The notes below the pieces were generated by a model, which saw only the letters and a program-made list of their open reading frames with translations, did no database searches and was not told the origin of the DNA. Position numbers and translations under genes: made by a program. Shown here one piece after another: positions 51,281 to 59,984 of a stretch of DNA of 64,000 nt. Origin of the DNA: Aeromonas eucrenophila (lineage in GTDB: Bacteria; Pseudomonadota; Gammaproteobacteria; Enterobacterales; Aeromonadaceae); assembly GCF_000819865.1 (NCBI RefSeq), contig NZ_CDDF01000014.1, positions 79,007 through 143,006 of the forward strand, in the 5' to 3' direction. Within the stretch, counting starts at the first letter, position 1, and each line of letters opens with the position of its first letter.

Positions 51281-52226
51281 GCTGCCGCCCGCCGCCGAGC
51301 CTCTGCCAGCCACGCTAGCCGATGAGCTGGCGGCCTTTATCGAATACTTGCGGGTCGAGCGTCAGCTCAGCCCGCACACCCGCAGCAACTACGAGGCACA
51401 CCTGCAGGCCATGGCGGCGGAGCTGGTGCGCCTCGGCCTAGATGACTGGAGCCGGCTCGAAGCGAGCCAGGTGCGCAGCCTGGTGAGCCGGATGCACAAG
51501 GGGGGGCTGGCGCCCCGCTCCCTCGCCACCAAGGTCTCGGCCCTGCGCAGCTTCTGCGACTGGCAGGTGCGTCAGGGGCGGCTTGTCGCCAACCCGGCCC
51601 GGGGCATAGTGACCCCCAAGCAGGGACGGCCGCTGCCGAAGAACCTCGACGTGGACGAGATGTACCAACTGCTCAACATCACCGACGAGCAGGATCCGCT
51701 GGCGGTGCGGGATCGCGCCATCATGGAGCTGATGTACTCCTCGGGCCTGCGCCTCGCCGAGCTGGTGGGGCTCAATCTGGTGGACATCAAACTCGATGAA
51801 CGCCAGCTCAGGGTGACCGGCAAGGGCTCCCGGGAGCGAGTGCTGCCCATGGGGCGGATGGCGGTGGAGTGGCTGCAGAAGTGGCTAAAAGTGAGGCCAT
51901 TGCTGGCGGGGGACGAGGCCGAGGCGCTGTTCGTCTCCCAGCGCAAGCGGCGGCTGTCGGCGCGCTCGGTACAGGAGCGGCTCGATGGCTGGGGCAACAA
52001 GCAGGCGCTCAACGCCCACGTGCATCCCCACAAGCTGCGCCACAGCTTCGCCACCCACATGCTGGAATCCTCCGGTGATCTGCGGGCGGTGCAGGAGCTG
52101 CTGGGCCACGCGGATCTCTCCACCACCCAGATCTACACCCACCTCGATTTCCAGCACCTGGCCAAGGTGTATGACAGCGCCCATCCTCGGGCCAAGCGGG
52201 ATGCCGCGACCCCGGATGATGAGTGA
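51273..52226 (+). CDS. xerC: Tyrosine recombinase XerC
   Basis: 317 residues. N-terminal SAM-like domain from [30 protein letters not shown]. Catalytic set complete: Arg160 ([11 protein letters not shown]), Lys184, His253 and Arg256 ([15 protein letters not shown]), His279 ([10 protein letters not shown]) and Tyr288 (IYTH). With XerD it resolves chromosome dimers at dif. The last 56 bases of the gene have been copied downstream (52260-52318). Confidence 0.96.
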   Translation: MAKLPPAAEPLPATLADELAAFIEYLRVERQLSPHTRSNYEAHLQAMAAELVRLGLDDWSRLEASQVRSLVSRMHKGGLAPRSLATKVSALRSFCDWQVRQGRLVANPARGIVTPKQGRPLPKNLDVDEMYQLLNITDEQDPLAVRDRAIMELMYSSGLRLAELVGLNLVDIKLDERQLRVTGKGSRERVLPMGRMAVEWLQKWLKVRPLLAGDEAEALFVSQRKRRLSARSVQERLDGWGNKQALNAHVHPHKLRHSFATHMLESSGDLRAVQELLGHADLSTTQIYTHLDFQHLAKVYDSAHPRAKRDAATPDDE

Positions 52227-52259
52227 CCTTGTATGGCGGTGACCTGCCATCCCGAGGGA

Positions 52260-52318
52260 ATGACAGCGTCCAACTCGCCAGGGCCAAGCGGGATGCCGCA
52301 ACCCCGGATGATGAGTAG
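52260..52318 (+). repeat. Extra copy of the xerC 3' end
   Basis: Matches 52171-52226, with the last 36 bases at 35 of 36 identical. An extra base and the shifted stop put it out of frame. It lies 34 bases past the xerC stop. Confidence 0.85.
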
Positions 52319-52352
52319 AAGGTGCAGTGCTCGAATGGCTCGTTGCCCTGTT

Positions 52353-52517
52353 TCCCCTCGCCCTCTCCCAAAGGGAGAGGGAACCGCTCGAGGTTGTATT
52401 CATACCGAAGGCGGCCATCGGCCACGTATTTTTTGGCAGCCGGTTAACCACAAGCTATCCGTAATCGCCGATCTGCTCCCTTCTCCCCTTGCGGGAGAAG
52501 GGCTGGGGATGAGGGGG
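52353..52517. repeat. Two REP-like palindromes between xerC and yigB
   Basis: 52353-52383 (CCCTCGCCCTCTCCC-AAA-GGGAGAGGG) and 52476-52517 (CTCCCTTCTCCCC-TTGC-GGGAGAAGGGCTGGGGATGAGGGG). Together with the xerC duplicate they fill this 338-base gap. Confidence 0.8.
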
Positions 52518-52564
52518 CTCGTCCGTGGATCTGCGGGAACCTGGTTCCACCAAGAGGAGTAAGC

Positions 52565-53275
52565 ATGCAGTTTTATCGTCGCTGGCAGCCGGTGGCCGCC
52601 ATCTCGTTCGATCTCGACGACACCCTCTATGACAACGGCCCCGCCATAGTGCGGGCCGAGCAGTGGATGCTGGCGCACCTGCGCAGTGAATACCTGGCCA
52701 CCGCCATGCTGGACAAGCAAGGCTGGCTGGCGCTCAAGCGCGAGCTGCTGCTCGCCCATCCCGAACTGTGTCAGGACGTGAGCTTGGCGCGCCAGCATTG
52801 CATCCGTGAGGCCCTGACGCGGGGTGGCATGCCCCTCGAATTGGCCGAGCGGGAGGCTAGCCGGGTGTTTGCCGGCTTCCTCGCCGAGCGCTCGAAGATA
52901 GAAGTGAGCGCGGCAACCCACGGATTGCTTGGGCGGCTGGCGGAGCGCTACCCGCTGGTGGTGATCACCAACGGCAATCTGGATCTGAAGCAGGCCGGTT
53001 TGAGCGACTACTTCACCCTGATCTGCAAGGCGGGGGAGGGCGCCCGGATGAAACCGGCGCCGGACATGTTCCTGCAGGCGCAGGCGGCCCTCAAGCTGCC
53101 CCCCGACCAGATACTGCACCTGGGGGACGATCCCGAGACCGATGTGCTGGGGGCCCGTCTGCACGGTTTTCGGGCCGCCTGGCTCAATGAGCGCAATCAG
53201 TCCCGCCAACGGTTGCAACAGCTGCCGGATGTGGAGCTCAGTGCCCTCGGCGAGCTGGCGACGCTGCTGCTCTGA
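52565..53275 (+). CDS. yigB: HAD phosphatase YigB
   Basis: 236 residues. HAD motifs: FDLDDTLYDNGP (motif I, Asp nucleophile), VVITNGNLDLKQAGL (motif II), Lys in FTLICKAGEGARMKPAPDMF (motif III) and LHLGDDPETDVLGA (motif IV). E. coli YigB dephosphorylates 5-amino-6-ribitylamino-uracil phosphate and others (riboflavin and sugar phosphates). It is normally right behind xerC; here 338 bases of repeats intervene. Confidence 0.92.
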   Translation: MQFYRRWQPVAAISFDLDDTLYDNGPAIVRAEQWMLAHLRSEYLATAMLDKQGWLALKRELLLAHPELCQDVSLARQHCIREALTRGGMPLELAEREASRVFAGFLAERSKIEVSAATHGLLGRLAERYPLVVITNGNLDLKQAGLSDYFTLICKAGEGARMKPAPDMFLQAQAALKLPPDQILHLGDDPETDVLGARLHGFRAAWLNERNQSRQRLQQLPDVELSALGELATLLL

Positions 53276-53278
53276 GGA

Positions 53279-53674
53279 TTATTTGCGGCAGATAAGGCCG
53301 CTGGGGCCCCAGTCCGTCTGATTGACCCGGCAATAGGTGATGCCCGAGGGCAGCGGCTGTTGCAGGCTGATGGCGCTGTCCTGATAGTGGCAGACCAGAT
53401 AGAGAGGGCGAGCCCCGTCTCCCGTCAGGCTCCAGTAGTGAGTCTCGGCGCTGTCGCCGTTGTCCGGCTTCAACTGCGCCAATTCCCCCGGCTCACCGTC
53501 GAACAGGGCCAGCGCCTCCAATCGGTGGCGCAGCGTCTGGTTCGGCTTTCCCTCCCAGTCCCGAGTCACTCCCTGCCAACCTGTGGTAGGGGAGAGCAGT
53601 TGCTGGCGGCTTTCTATCTGGGGTGGACAATCGACTTGCAGGCTGGCGCTCAAGGCCAGGGCCATCAGTAACAT
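53279..53674 (-). CDS. Small exported protein of unknown function
   Basis: 131 residues from MLLMALALSASLQVDCPPQIE (53674). The signal-like first 13 residues are followed by Cys-Pro-Pro. The start at 53707 is possible but lacks a ribosome site. The mature part is beta-rich, with four cysteines (CPP, LVCHYQ, TYCRVN, LICRK) that may pair. Looks like the small STY0301 type of exported proteins, but that is uncertain. It converges with yigB, with only 3 bases between stops. Confidence 0.65.
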   Translation of the reverse strand: MLLMALALSASLQVDCPPQIESRQQLLSPTTGWQGVTRDWEGKPNQTLRHRLEALALFDGEPGELAQLKPDNGDSAETHYWSLTGDGARPLYLVCHYQDSAISLQQPLPSGITYCRVNQTDWGPSGLICRK

Positions 53675-53840
53675 GAGGGGATCCCGGTGGTGGCTGATGC
53701 GCACCATGCTAGCGCATGGCGTCGGTGTCACGCCATCGCCCGTTTAGCATACCGGGGTGACTGACTAAGAGAGGTAAGCGATCAGTCGGAGGCGTGCTGG
53801 CCTGCGTCCTATGGGGGCGCAGGCCATAAGGATCAGGTGA

Positions 53841-54617
53841 CTAGCCGGCCTGTTGTCTGCGCTCGCGGCAGGCGGCCCCGAAGGCCTCGAACAGCTTGAT
53901 GGAGTGAGGATTCTCGCTCGCCTTCCACTCAGGGTGCCACTGCACCGCCAAGGTGAACTGGGGCAAGGCGGGGGCATAGATGGCCTCGATCAAGCCATCC
54001 TCGGCGTAGGCCAGGGGGGCCAGTCCCTTGGCCAGCGTCCGGATCCCCTGGCCGTGCAGGGAGTTGACCGGGATCTGCTCCTCCCCCATCAGCTCGGCGA
54101 ACCAGCTGCCTGGCACCAGGCTGACCTGATGGCTGTGACCATATTGATCCTCCACCGGATCCTCCGCGTCCTCCCGGTGATCCGCATAGCCGGGCTCGTT
54201 ATAGACCTTCTGATGAATGTCCCCGCCGAGGGCCACGTTGATCTCCTGCATGCCGCGACAGATGCCGAGCAGCGGCAAGCCTCTGTCGATGGCGGCGCGC
54301 ACCAGCGGAATATCGAACAAATCCCTGTCCCTGTCCTGGGGTTTCTCCGGGGTCAGGTTCTCCTGGCCGTAGAGGGCGGGATCTATGTTGGAGCCGGCGC
54401 CGCTCAGGTAGACGCCGTCCGCCAGATCCAGATATTGCTCCAGATCCTCGGCGCCACAGCAGGTCGGCACCAGCAGGGGCACGCAGCCGCTGATCTCCAC
54501 CAGGGGCGTGATGTATTTGTGGGTCATGACCTGATAGGGGTGACCGTTACGGGGCTGGGCGCCCATGGTCATCAGCACGACGGGTTTACGATCGGTACGG
54601 GGGGCGGGGTTGGGCAT
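53841..54617 (-). CDS. Class I glutamine-amidotransferase-like, PuuD type
   Basis: 258 residues. GICRGMQEINVALGG holds the nucleophile Cys120; His228 and Glu230 (VQWHPEW) complete the triad, arranged as in gamma-glutamyl-GABA hydrolases (PuuD). It would release glutamate from gamma-glutamyl compounds of polyamine breakdown. No puu genes are adjacent, so the substrate is inferred from the family. Standalone. Confidence 0.88.
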   Translation of the reverse strand: MPNPAPRTDRKPVVLMTMGAQPRNGHPYQVMTHKYITPLVEISGCVPLLVPTCCGAEDLEQYLDLADGVYLSGAGSNIDPALYGQENLTPEKPQDRDRDLFDIPLVRAAIDRGLPLLGICRGMQEINVALGGDIHQKVYNEPGYADHREDAEDPVEDQYGHSHQVSLVPGSWFAELMGEEQIPVNSLHGQGIRTLAKGLAPLAYAEDGLIEAIYAPALPQFTLAVQWHPEWKASENPHSIKLFEAFGAACRERRQQAG

Positions 54618-54988
54618 AGGTCACCTTGGCTATCCTTGGCTGTGGTGTCTCATCCTGCGCCTTGGGAAGGCCCTTGCGACCGCTAAGCAGCAAGGGCATG
54701 CCTCAAGGCATGGTCATGGGATCCGGGTCGCGCCGCAGTGCCAGAATCGTCGGTCAGCCTGGGCAATGACAGCCTGGATCCTGATCCCAGTCTGCCAAGG
54801 CCGTTCAATATGTCAAACGAAATGATGCGTTAATGTTAAATTTTGTGGCGACTGAGCTAGGTTGAGTCCCAGTATCAGGGGGCTGTACGTGTAGAGGAGG
54901 GGGAAGAGCAGGCAATCGTGGTGGATATATTAAACATGCAGATTCTGTGGTGAAACATGCGGGGCACCCTGGGGTGCCCCGGCGGGGA
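54618..54988. other. Intergenic region, no gene seen
   Basis: 371 bases between divergently placed functions. Contains the terminator of yidA at 54961-54980 and some A/T-rich sequence at 54810-54850; nothing else is recognised. Confidence 0.5.
54961..54980 (-). terminator. Hairpin at the end of yidA
   Basis: GGGGCACCC-TG-GGGTGCCCC just past the yidA stop on the minus strand; the following stretch has few Ts, so it may be only a stabilising hairpin. Confidence 0.5.
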
Positions 54989-55798
54989 TCAGGCATTGAG
55001 CACGAATTGCTCTATCACCCTGGCCACCCCTTCTTCATCGTTGCGACTGGTGATGTGCTGCGCCAGTTCCTTGATCTCGTCGGTGGCATTGCCCATGGCA
55101 ACCCCGAGTCCGGCGTATTCGATCATGTGGCGGTCATTGCCCGCATCCCCCACAGCTATCACCTCAGCCGCTGTGATGCCCAGATGCTCGGCCAGGGCGG
55201 CGACGCCGGTGCCCTTGTTGCTCTGCTTGTTCATGAACTCGAGGAAGTAGGGTGAGCTGCGCACCACTGTGTAGCGCTGGTAGAGCTCGGCGGGCAGCTG
55301 GGCGATGGCGCGGGAGAGCTGGGGCTCCGGGTCTATCATCATCACCTTCATGATCTGCTCGTCGGCGGGCAGGGTGGCGAAGTCCACCAGGTTGATGGGC
55401 ATGTCCACCAGTCGGGACTCGTGCTCGGTGTAGGTGCTGACCCTGGGGCTGATGAGGCCCTGGCGCACGGAGAAGCCGTGGATGTTCACCCCCAGCTCAT
55501 CGGCCAGGTGGGCGATGGCGCTGGCATCGCTGCCGGTCAGCAGCTGGCTGCGGATGATGCGCTGGTCTGCCACCTTCTGCACCAGGGCGCCGTTGTAGCA
55601 GATGACGTAGTCATCCGGCCCGGTGAGACCGAGCTCGGCCAGATAGGCCGTCATGCCTTCCAGCGGGCGGCCCGAGGTCAGCACCACGGTGACGCCCTTG
55701 GCGCGCGCGGCCGCGATGGCGGCGTGGGTGCGGGGGGTGATCTGGCCTGCTGGGGTCAACAGGGTGCCATCCATATCCAATGCGATCAGCTTGTACAT
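54989..55798 (-). CDS. yidA: Sugar phosphatase YidA (Cof-type HAD-IIB)
   Basis: 269 residues. Motif I is ALDMDGTLLTPAG, motif II TSGRPLEGM, Lys in NKQSNKGTGVAALAEHLG, and motif IV AVGDAGNDRHMIEYAGLGVAMGNA, all HAD-IIB. E. coli YidA hydrolyses alpha-glucose-1-phosphate and similar sugar phosphates. Length is as usual. Monocistronic. Confidence 0.93.
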   Translation of the reverse strand: MYKLIALDMDGTLLTPAGQITPRTHAAIAAARAKGVTVVLTSGRPLEGMTAYLAELGLTGPDDYVICYNGALVQKVADQRIIRSQLLTGSDASAIAHLADELGVNIHGFSVRQGLISPRVSTYTEHESRLVDMPINLVDFATLPADEQIMKVMMIDPEPQLSRAIAQLPAELYQRYTVVRSSPYFLEFMNKQSNKGTGVAALAEHLGITAAEVIAVGDAGNDRHMIEYAGLGVAMGNATDEIKELAQHITSRNDEEGVARVIEQFVLNA

Positions 55799-55921
55799 CT
55801 TCTCACTACCTGATTCTGGCCGGCCCGCCCGATGGGGCCTGGGGGAGGCCGAGTGTAGCGAAAATCGCCGCCGGGATCACGCCATGCAGTCATCCCGCCA
55901 AGGCGAGGGAGTGAGCGGCCC

Positions 55922-57574
55922 TCAGCGGTGGCCCTGATAGGGGGTCAGTTGCAGCTGATCTTCCCGGATGGCGAAGTGGATGGGGCCGTGCTCTATGTCG
56001 ACCCTGTTGTGATAATGGGCCATCTCCACCTCGACACCGGGGAACAGCCGCTGGGTGGCAATGATGTCCATGTTGGCCATCAGCGCCTGCAGCTCGGCCT
56101 GGACGGTGGTCAGCTGCTCGTCCAGCGACTTGCTCTCCCCGAGCTGCTGGCTGCGCAGCGTCTTGATCTTCTGCAGGGTCTCGGGATTGCGCTTCTCTTG
56201 AGGCAGTTGTAGCAACCGCAGTATGAGATCCTGCAGCTTGTCGATCTGCTCCCGGCACCCCTGCTTGCGCTGGCGCAGGGCCTGCTCCTGCTCCTTGTGG
56301 CTGAAGTAGCCGCCGAGGATCTGCAGCCGGGTCCGGTTGTGTGCCGAGGCGCCGAGCACCGGGGCCATGATCAGCCGGTTGGCGATGTTGACGCCCCCTA
56401 TCAGGTGACCCTTGCGCATGGCGCTGTCCCCGACCTTGAGGTCCTGGCCGCTGCGGCAGTAGCTGTGGCTGAGCTGGCTCAGGATATGGATGTCGCCGTC
56501 GGCCTCCAGCCTGGCGTACTGGGCATAGCTGGCGTGGATCTCACCCCCTGCGTTCAGGTGGCACAGGTATTCATCCTCCTCCTGCTTGCGGCCTATGATG
56601 CCGTTGCGCACCGTGATGGTGCCGCCCGATTCGATATAACCCCCCTCGACGAAGCCACCGATCACTACGTCGCCGCTGGTCTTGATCCGCATGCCGGGCA
56701 TGACGTCTCCGGTGACCAGCAAGGAGCCTTCGAAGATGACGTGGCCGTGGCGAATGTCGACCTGCTTGACGCTCAGCACCTCATCGACCCTCATGCCGGC
56801 CCGCTCCTGGCAGGGCAGGCCGGGGCGGGTCGCCAGCAGCAGGTCCGGGTCTTCGGGGGCGAGGCAGGCCCCTTCCCCCGCCGTCATGGCGCTCTCCTTG
56901 CCGGGCCTGGCCGGCAGCGTCTGGCCCGTCACGGTGAAACCGTCGGTCCCCTGGGTCGGGGGGTGGCGCCGCATCAGCGCCGTGCCCGCCTTGACGGTGA
57001 GCAGGGTGCCGAGATCGCGCATGTCCACCTTGCCGTGGTCCAGTTCCTGCGGCTTGAGGATCCGCTCGGCCGGGGTCTCCACCAGCCGCTCTAACCGGGT
57101 ATCCAGCCCGTGCTCGACCGCTCTGCCCAAGGCGATGACGGGCCTGAGCCGGGTGCCGGGGGCGGCCTCTTTCGCGGTCTGGACTAGGCTGGCGAGCCGG
57201 GATTCGTCGAGCCCCAGCCTTATCTCGCTGGCCGCGACTGCGGCCTGCAACTGGCTCAGGGTCAGGGGCTCGCCGCCCCAGTCTGCGGTGATCTGGGCGC
57301 TGGCACTCATCTTGTCCTGCTCGACCTGGATCAGCAGCCGGGCATCCTGGCGCTGGGCGATGGGCACCGGGGCATGGGAGGGAACGTCCGTATTGGTCAG
57401 CAGGGCGACCGCCTGGCGGATCCCCTCGGTCAGGGGCTGGTAGCGTCGGCAGTTGGAGGCTAGCAGCAGGGTCAGGACCTCGGCCTCGGTAACAGGGGCG
57501 AGGAGGCCGGGGGCGATGCGCAGGCAGACATAGGTCATGTCCGCCGACAGCTGAAACCACTCTTTGCTTAACAC
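55922..57574 (-). CDS. FapA-domain (DUF342) protein
   Basis: 550 residues, GTG start behind GGGAGG. The N-terminal half (about 1-190) is the FapA N-domain. The central part is a right-handed beta-helix with glycine-turn repeats GDVMPGMRIKTSGDVVIGGFVEGGYIESGGTITVRNGIIG. After about 440 a coiled coil follows: EQALRQRKQGCREQIDKLQDLI and KTLRSQQLGESKSLDEQL. FapA of Vibrio controls flagellar assembly. No flagellar gene is next to it, so the role here is open. Cytoplasmic. Confidence 0.88.
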   Translation of the reverse strand: MLSKEWFQLSADMTYVCLRIAPGLLAPVTEAEVLTLLLASNCRRYQPLTEGIRQAVALLTNTDVPSHAPVPIAQRQDARLLIQVEQDKMSASAQITADWGGEPLTLSQLQAAVAASEIRLGLDESRLASLVQTAKEAAPGTRLRPVIALGRAVEHGLDTRLERLVETPAERILKPQELDHGKVDMRDLGTLLTVKAGTALMRRHPPTQGTDGFTVTGQTLPARPGKESAMTAGEGACLAPEDPDLLLATRPGLPCQERAGMRVDEVLSVKQVDIRHGHVIFEGSLLVTGDVMPGMRIKTSGDVVIGGFVEGGYIESGGTITVRNGIIGRKQEEDEYLCHLNAGGEIHASYAQYARLEADGDIHILSQLSHSYCRSGQDLKVGDSAMRKGHLIGGVNIANRLIMAPVLGASAHNRTRLQILGGYFSHKEQEQALRQRKQGCREQIDKLQDLILRLLQLPQEKRNPETLQKIKTLRSQQLGESKSLDEQLTTVQAELQALMANMDIIATQRLFPGVEVEMAHYHNRVDIEHGPIHFAIREDQLQLTPYQGHR

Positions 57575-57813
57575 CGGGATCCTCCCTCGTTACCCAAGTC
57601 CGGCTTGCCAGAGGCCGATGCCATCGTGGCGGCCGGAACCGCAGTATTCTGGCATTTCTCTTTCCGGGTCAACGAGCTGAGTCCAAATGAGTGAGCTGTA
57701 CTGAGGAAATTGTTCGTGACGGAGGGTATGCTGGCGATAGCCATATCCTTTGTGTCCATCCCTATCTGTGAGGCCGTCGGCGAAATGCGATGACGGCCTG
57801 TGCGAGGAACCCC

Positions 57814-58785
57814 ATGTCGCGTCCCCCTCTATTGCGGATCCTGCTGCCCCTCTCCCTGCCGTTGGTGGTTAGCCTGCTCACCGCCTGCCAGCCCGATAAC
57901 CGGGGGATGGCGCTGGGTACCCTGGAGCGGGATCGGGTGCTGCTGACCGCCACCGCCAACGAGATAGTCCGGGCCTTGCCGGTGGCGGAGGGAAGCCGGG
58001 TAGAGGAGGGCAGCCTGCTGGTGCAGCTGGACGATCGCCGCCAGCAAGCGGTGCTGGCCCGGGCCCGGGCCAAGGAGGCCAGCGCCAGGGCCGCCCTGGC
58101 CCGCATGACCAATGGCGAGCGGCCGGAGGACATCGCCGCCGCCCGCGCCAGCCTCGACAAGGCGCAGGCCAACCTCAGGGAGGCGGAACGCAGCTTCCAG
58201 CGTACCGAGCGGCTGGTGATGCAGAAGCTGCAGAGCCCCTCCGAGCTCGACAAGGCGCGCGCCGAGCGGGACGGCGCCCTGGCCGAGCGTGACGGGGCCC
58301 ATCAGCAGTTCGACAAGCTGAGCCGGGGCGTGCGGATTGAGGACATCGACGAGGCCAGCGCCAAGCTGGCGGCCGCCATGGCCGATGTGGCCCTGGCCGA
58401 GCGGGAGCTGGCGGATCTCACCATCATTGCGACCCGCAGCGGTCGGCTCGACAGCCTGCCTTACAACCTGGGGGAACGCGTCGCGGTCGGTGCCGTGCTG
58501 GCGGCCATCCAGGCGGATCAGGCGCCCTACGCCCGGGTCTATGTGCCGGAGACCGCGCTGGCCAGCTACCAGATTGGCCAGGCCATCCGGGTGCGGGTGG
58601 ACGGCGTGCCCGAGCCCCTGACCGGGCGGCTGCGCTGGATCTCCCGGGAGCCCGCCTTCACCCCCTACTATGCCCTCAACGAGCAGGACAGGGCTCGGCT
58701 GGTCTATCTGGCGGAGATAGACCTGCCCACGGCGCAAGCGCTGCCAAGCGGCCTGCCCCTGCAAGCGGAACCCGGCGATGAATGA
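57814..58785 (+). CDS. HlyD-family periplasmic adaptor lipoprotein
   Basis: 323 residues from MSRPPLLRILLPLSLPL (57814), with GAGGA upstream. Lipobox LLTACQP lipidates Cys. A long alpha-helical hairpin (about 75-200, ARARAKEASARAALARM and ERDGALAERDGAHQQFD) and beta-barrel domain are typical of membrane-fusion proteins such as YbhG. It links inner-membrane exporter to an outer-membrane channel. Its last bases overlap the ABC ATPase start by 8, so the three exporter genes form an operon. Confidence 0.93.
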   Translation: MSRPPLLRILLPLSLPLVVSLLTACQPDNRGMALGTLERDRVLLTATANEIVRALPVAEGSRVEEGSLLVQLDDRRQQAVLARARAKEASARAALARMTNGERPEDIAAARASLDKAQANLREAERSFQRTERLVMQKLQSPSELDKARAERDGALAERDGAHQQFDKLSRGVRIEDIDEASAKLAAAMADVALAERELADLTIIATRSGRLDSLPYNLGERVAVGAVLAAIQADQAPYARVYVPETALASYQIGQAIRVRVDGVPEPLTGRLRWISREPAFTPYYALNEQDRARLVYLAEIDLPTAQALPSGLPLQAEPGDE

Positions 58786-59707
58786 GTTCGCGATTCGGGC
58801 CCAGGGCGTCAGCCGCCGCTTCGGCGATTTTCTCGCGGTGGACGGGCTGGATCTGGAGGTGCCCAAGGGGCAGATCCAGGGCTTTCTCGGCCCCAACGGC
58901 TGCGGCAAGTCCACCACCTTGCGGATGCTGACCGGCCTGCTCACTCCTTCCAGTGGAGAGATAGAGGTACTGGGGCTCGCCATCCCGAAGCAGGCCGAGG
59001 CGCTGCGCCGCCGGATGGGCTACATGACCCAGAAGTTCTCCCTCTACGACGAGCTGACCGGCTGGGAGAACCTGGAGTTTATGGGGCGCATCCACGGCAT
59101 GAGCGGCGGGGCCCTGACCACCAGGCTGCACGAGCTGCTCGCCACCTATGAACTGACGGCGCTGGCGACGCGCCGGGCCGGAGCCATGAGCGGCGGCCAG
59201 AAGCAGCGGCTGGCGCTGGCGGCGGCGGTGATCCACCACCCCGACCTGCTGCTGCTGGACGAGCCCACCTCGGCGGTGGATCCCCAGAACAGGCGCGACT
59301 TCTGGGAGAAGCTGTTCGACTTGAGCGAAGGGGGCACCACCATTTTGGTCACCACCCACTACATGGACGAGGCGGAGCGCTGCCACGGGCTCGCCATCAT
59401 GGAGGCGGGCAAGGTGCGGGCCCAGGGCTCGCCCCAGGCCCTGATGGAAGCCATGAATACCCGGGTGGTGGAGGTGCAGGCGGAGGATCTGCGCCTGCTC
59501 AAGCAGCAGCTGCTGCAACTGGCGCCGGTGCGCTCCGCCGCCCAGCTCGGTCAGCGGCTGCGGGTGCTGGTGGACAAGTCGCTGGCGGATCCCGTGCCCT
59601 GGCTGCAGCAGGCTTGTCCGGCGCTGACCGGTGCCGCCATGGCCCTGGTCAGGCCGAGCCTGGAAGACGTCTTCGTCAGCTGCACCGGTCAGGAGCCAAG
59701 GGCATGA
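58778..59707 (+). CDS. ABC exporter ATP-binding protein
   Basis: 309 residues, one nucleotide-binding domain. Walker A GPNGCGKSTT, Q-loop YMTQKFSLYDEL, signature MSGGQKQR, Walker B LLLLDEPTSAVD, H-loop TTHYMDEAERC. The C-terminal 80 residues carry a DrrA/CcmA-like regulatory tail. It is the YbhF-like partner of the adaptor and of the single permease downstream. Overlaps the adaptor gene by 8 bases. Confidence 0.95.
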   Translation: MNEFAIRAQGVSRRFGDFLAVDGLDLEVPKGQIQGFLGPNGCGKSTTLRMLTGLLTPSSGEIEVLGLAIPKQAEALRRRMGYMTQKFSLYDELTGWENLEFMGRIHGMSGGALTTRLHELLATYELTALATRRAGAMSGGQKQRLALAAAVIHHPDLLLLDEPTSAVDPQNRRDFWEKLFDLSEGGTTILVTTHYMDEAERCHGLAIMEAGKVRAQGSPQALMEAMNTRVVEVQAEDLRLLKQQLLQLAPVRSAAQLGQRLRVLVDKSLADPVPWLQQACPALTGAAMALVRPSLEDVFVSCTGQEPRA

Positions 59708-59745
59708 ACAGGGTGCAGCTCTCATTTAGTGCTGTTGAACCGCTT

Positions 59746-59920
59746 TCCCCCTCCTCCCCGGCCCGTCTCCCGGAAGGGGAGAAGGGGGCGGATCGAGGTA
59801 TACGGCAAAACCTTGAGCCAGCTGCTCGCCAGCGAAAAAAAGTGAGTGACCGTCAAACACCGGCGGCAATTCACACGCGATCGGTTCCCTCTCCCGTCGG
59901 GAGAGGGTTAGGGTGAGGGG
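59746..59920. repeat. Two REP-like palindromes between ATPase and permease
   Basis: 59746-59789 (CCCCTCCTCCCCGGCCCGTCTCC-CGG-AAGGGGAGAAGGGGG) and 59885-59920 (CCCTCTCCC-GTC-GGGAGAGGG then GTGAGGGG). They occupy a 276-base gap inside an otherwise compact operon, flanked by three partial copies of the permease start (59704, 59955, 59984). Confidence 0.8.
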
Positions 59921-59954
59921 AGTCAGAGTATCGACAGCATGGGGGAGCAGCACG

Positions 59955-59984
59955 ATGAATAGTCTGCGAAAGAGATTCTCTTGA
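59955..59984 (+). other. 9-codon leader ORF copying the permease start
   Basis: ATG-AAT-AGT-CTG-CGA gives MNSLRKRFS-stop. It is a near-copy of MNSLRR at the permease start, and its TGA overlaps the permease ATG (TGATG). It appears to be a leftover of a duplication and could couple translation. Confidence 0.55.
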
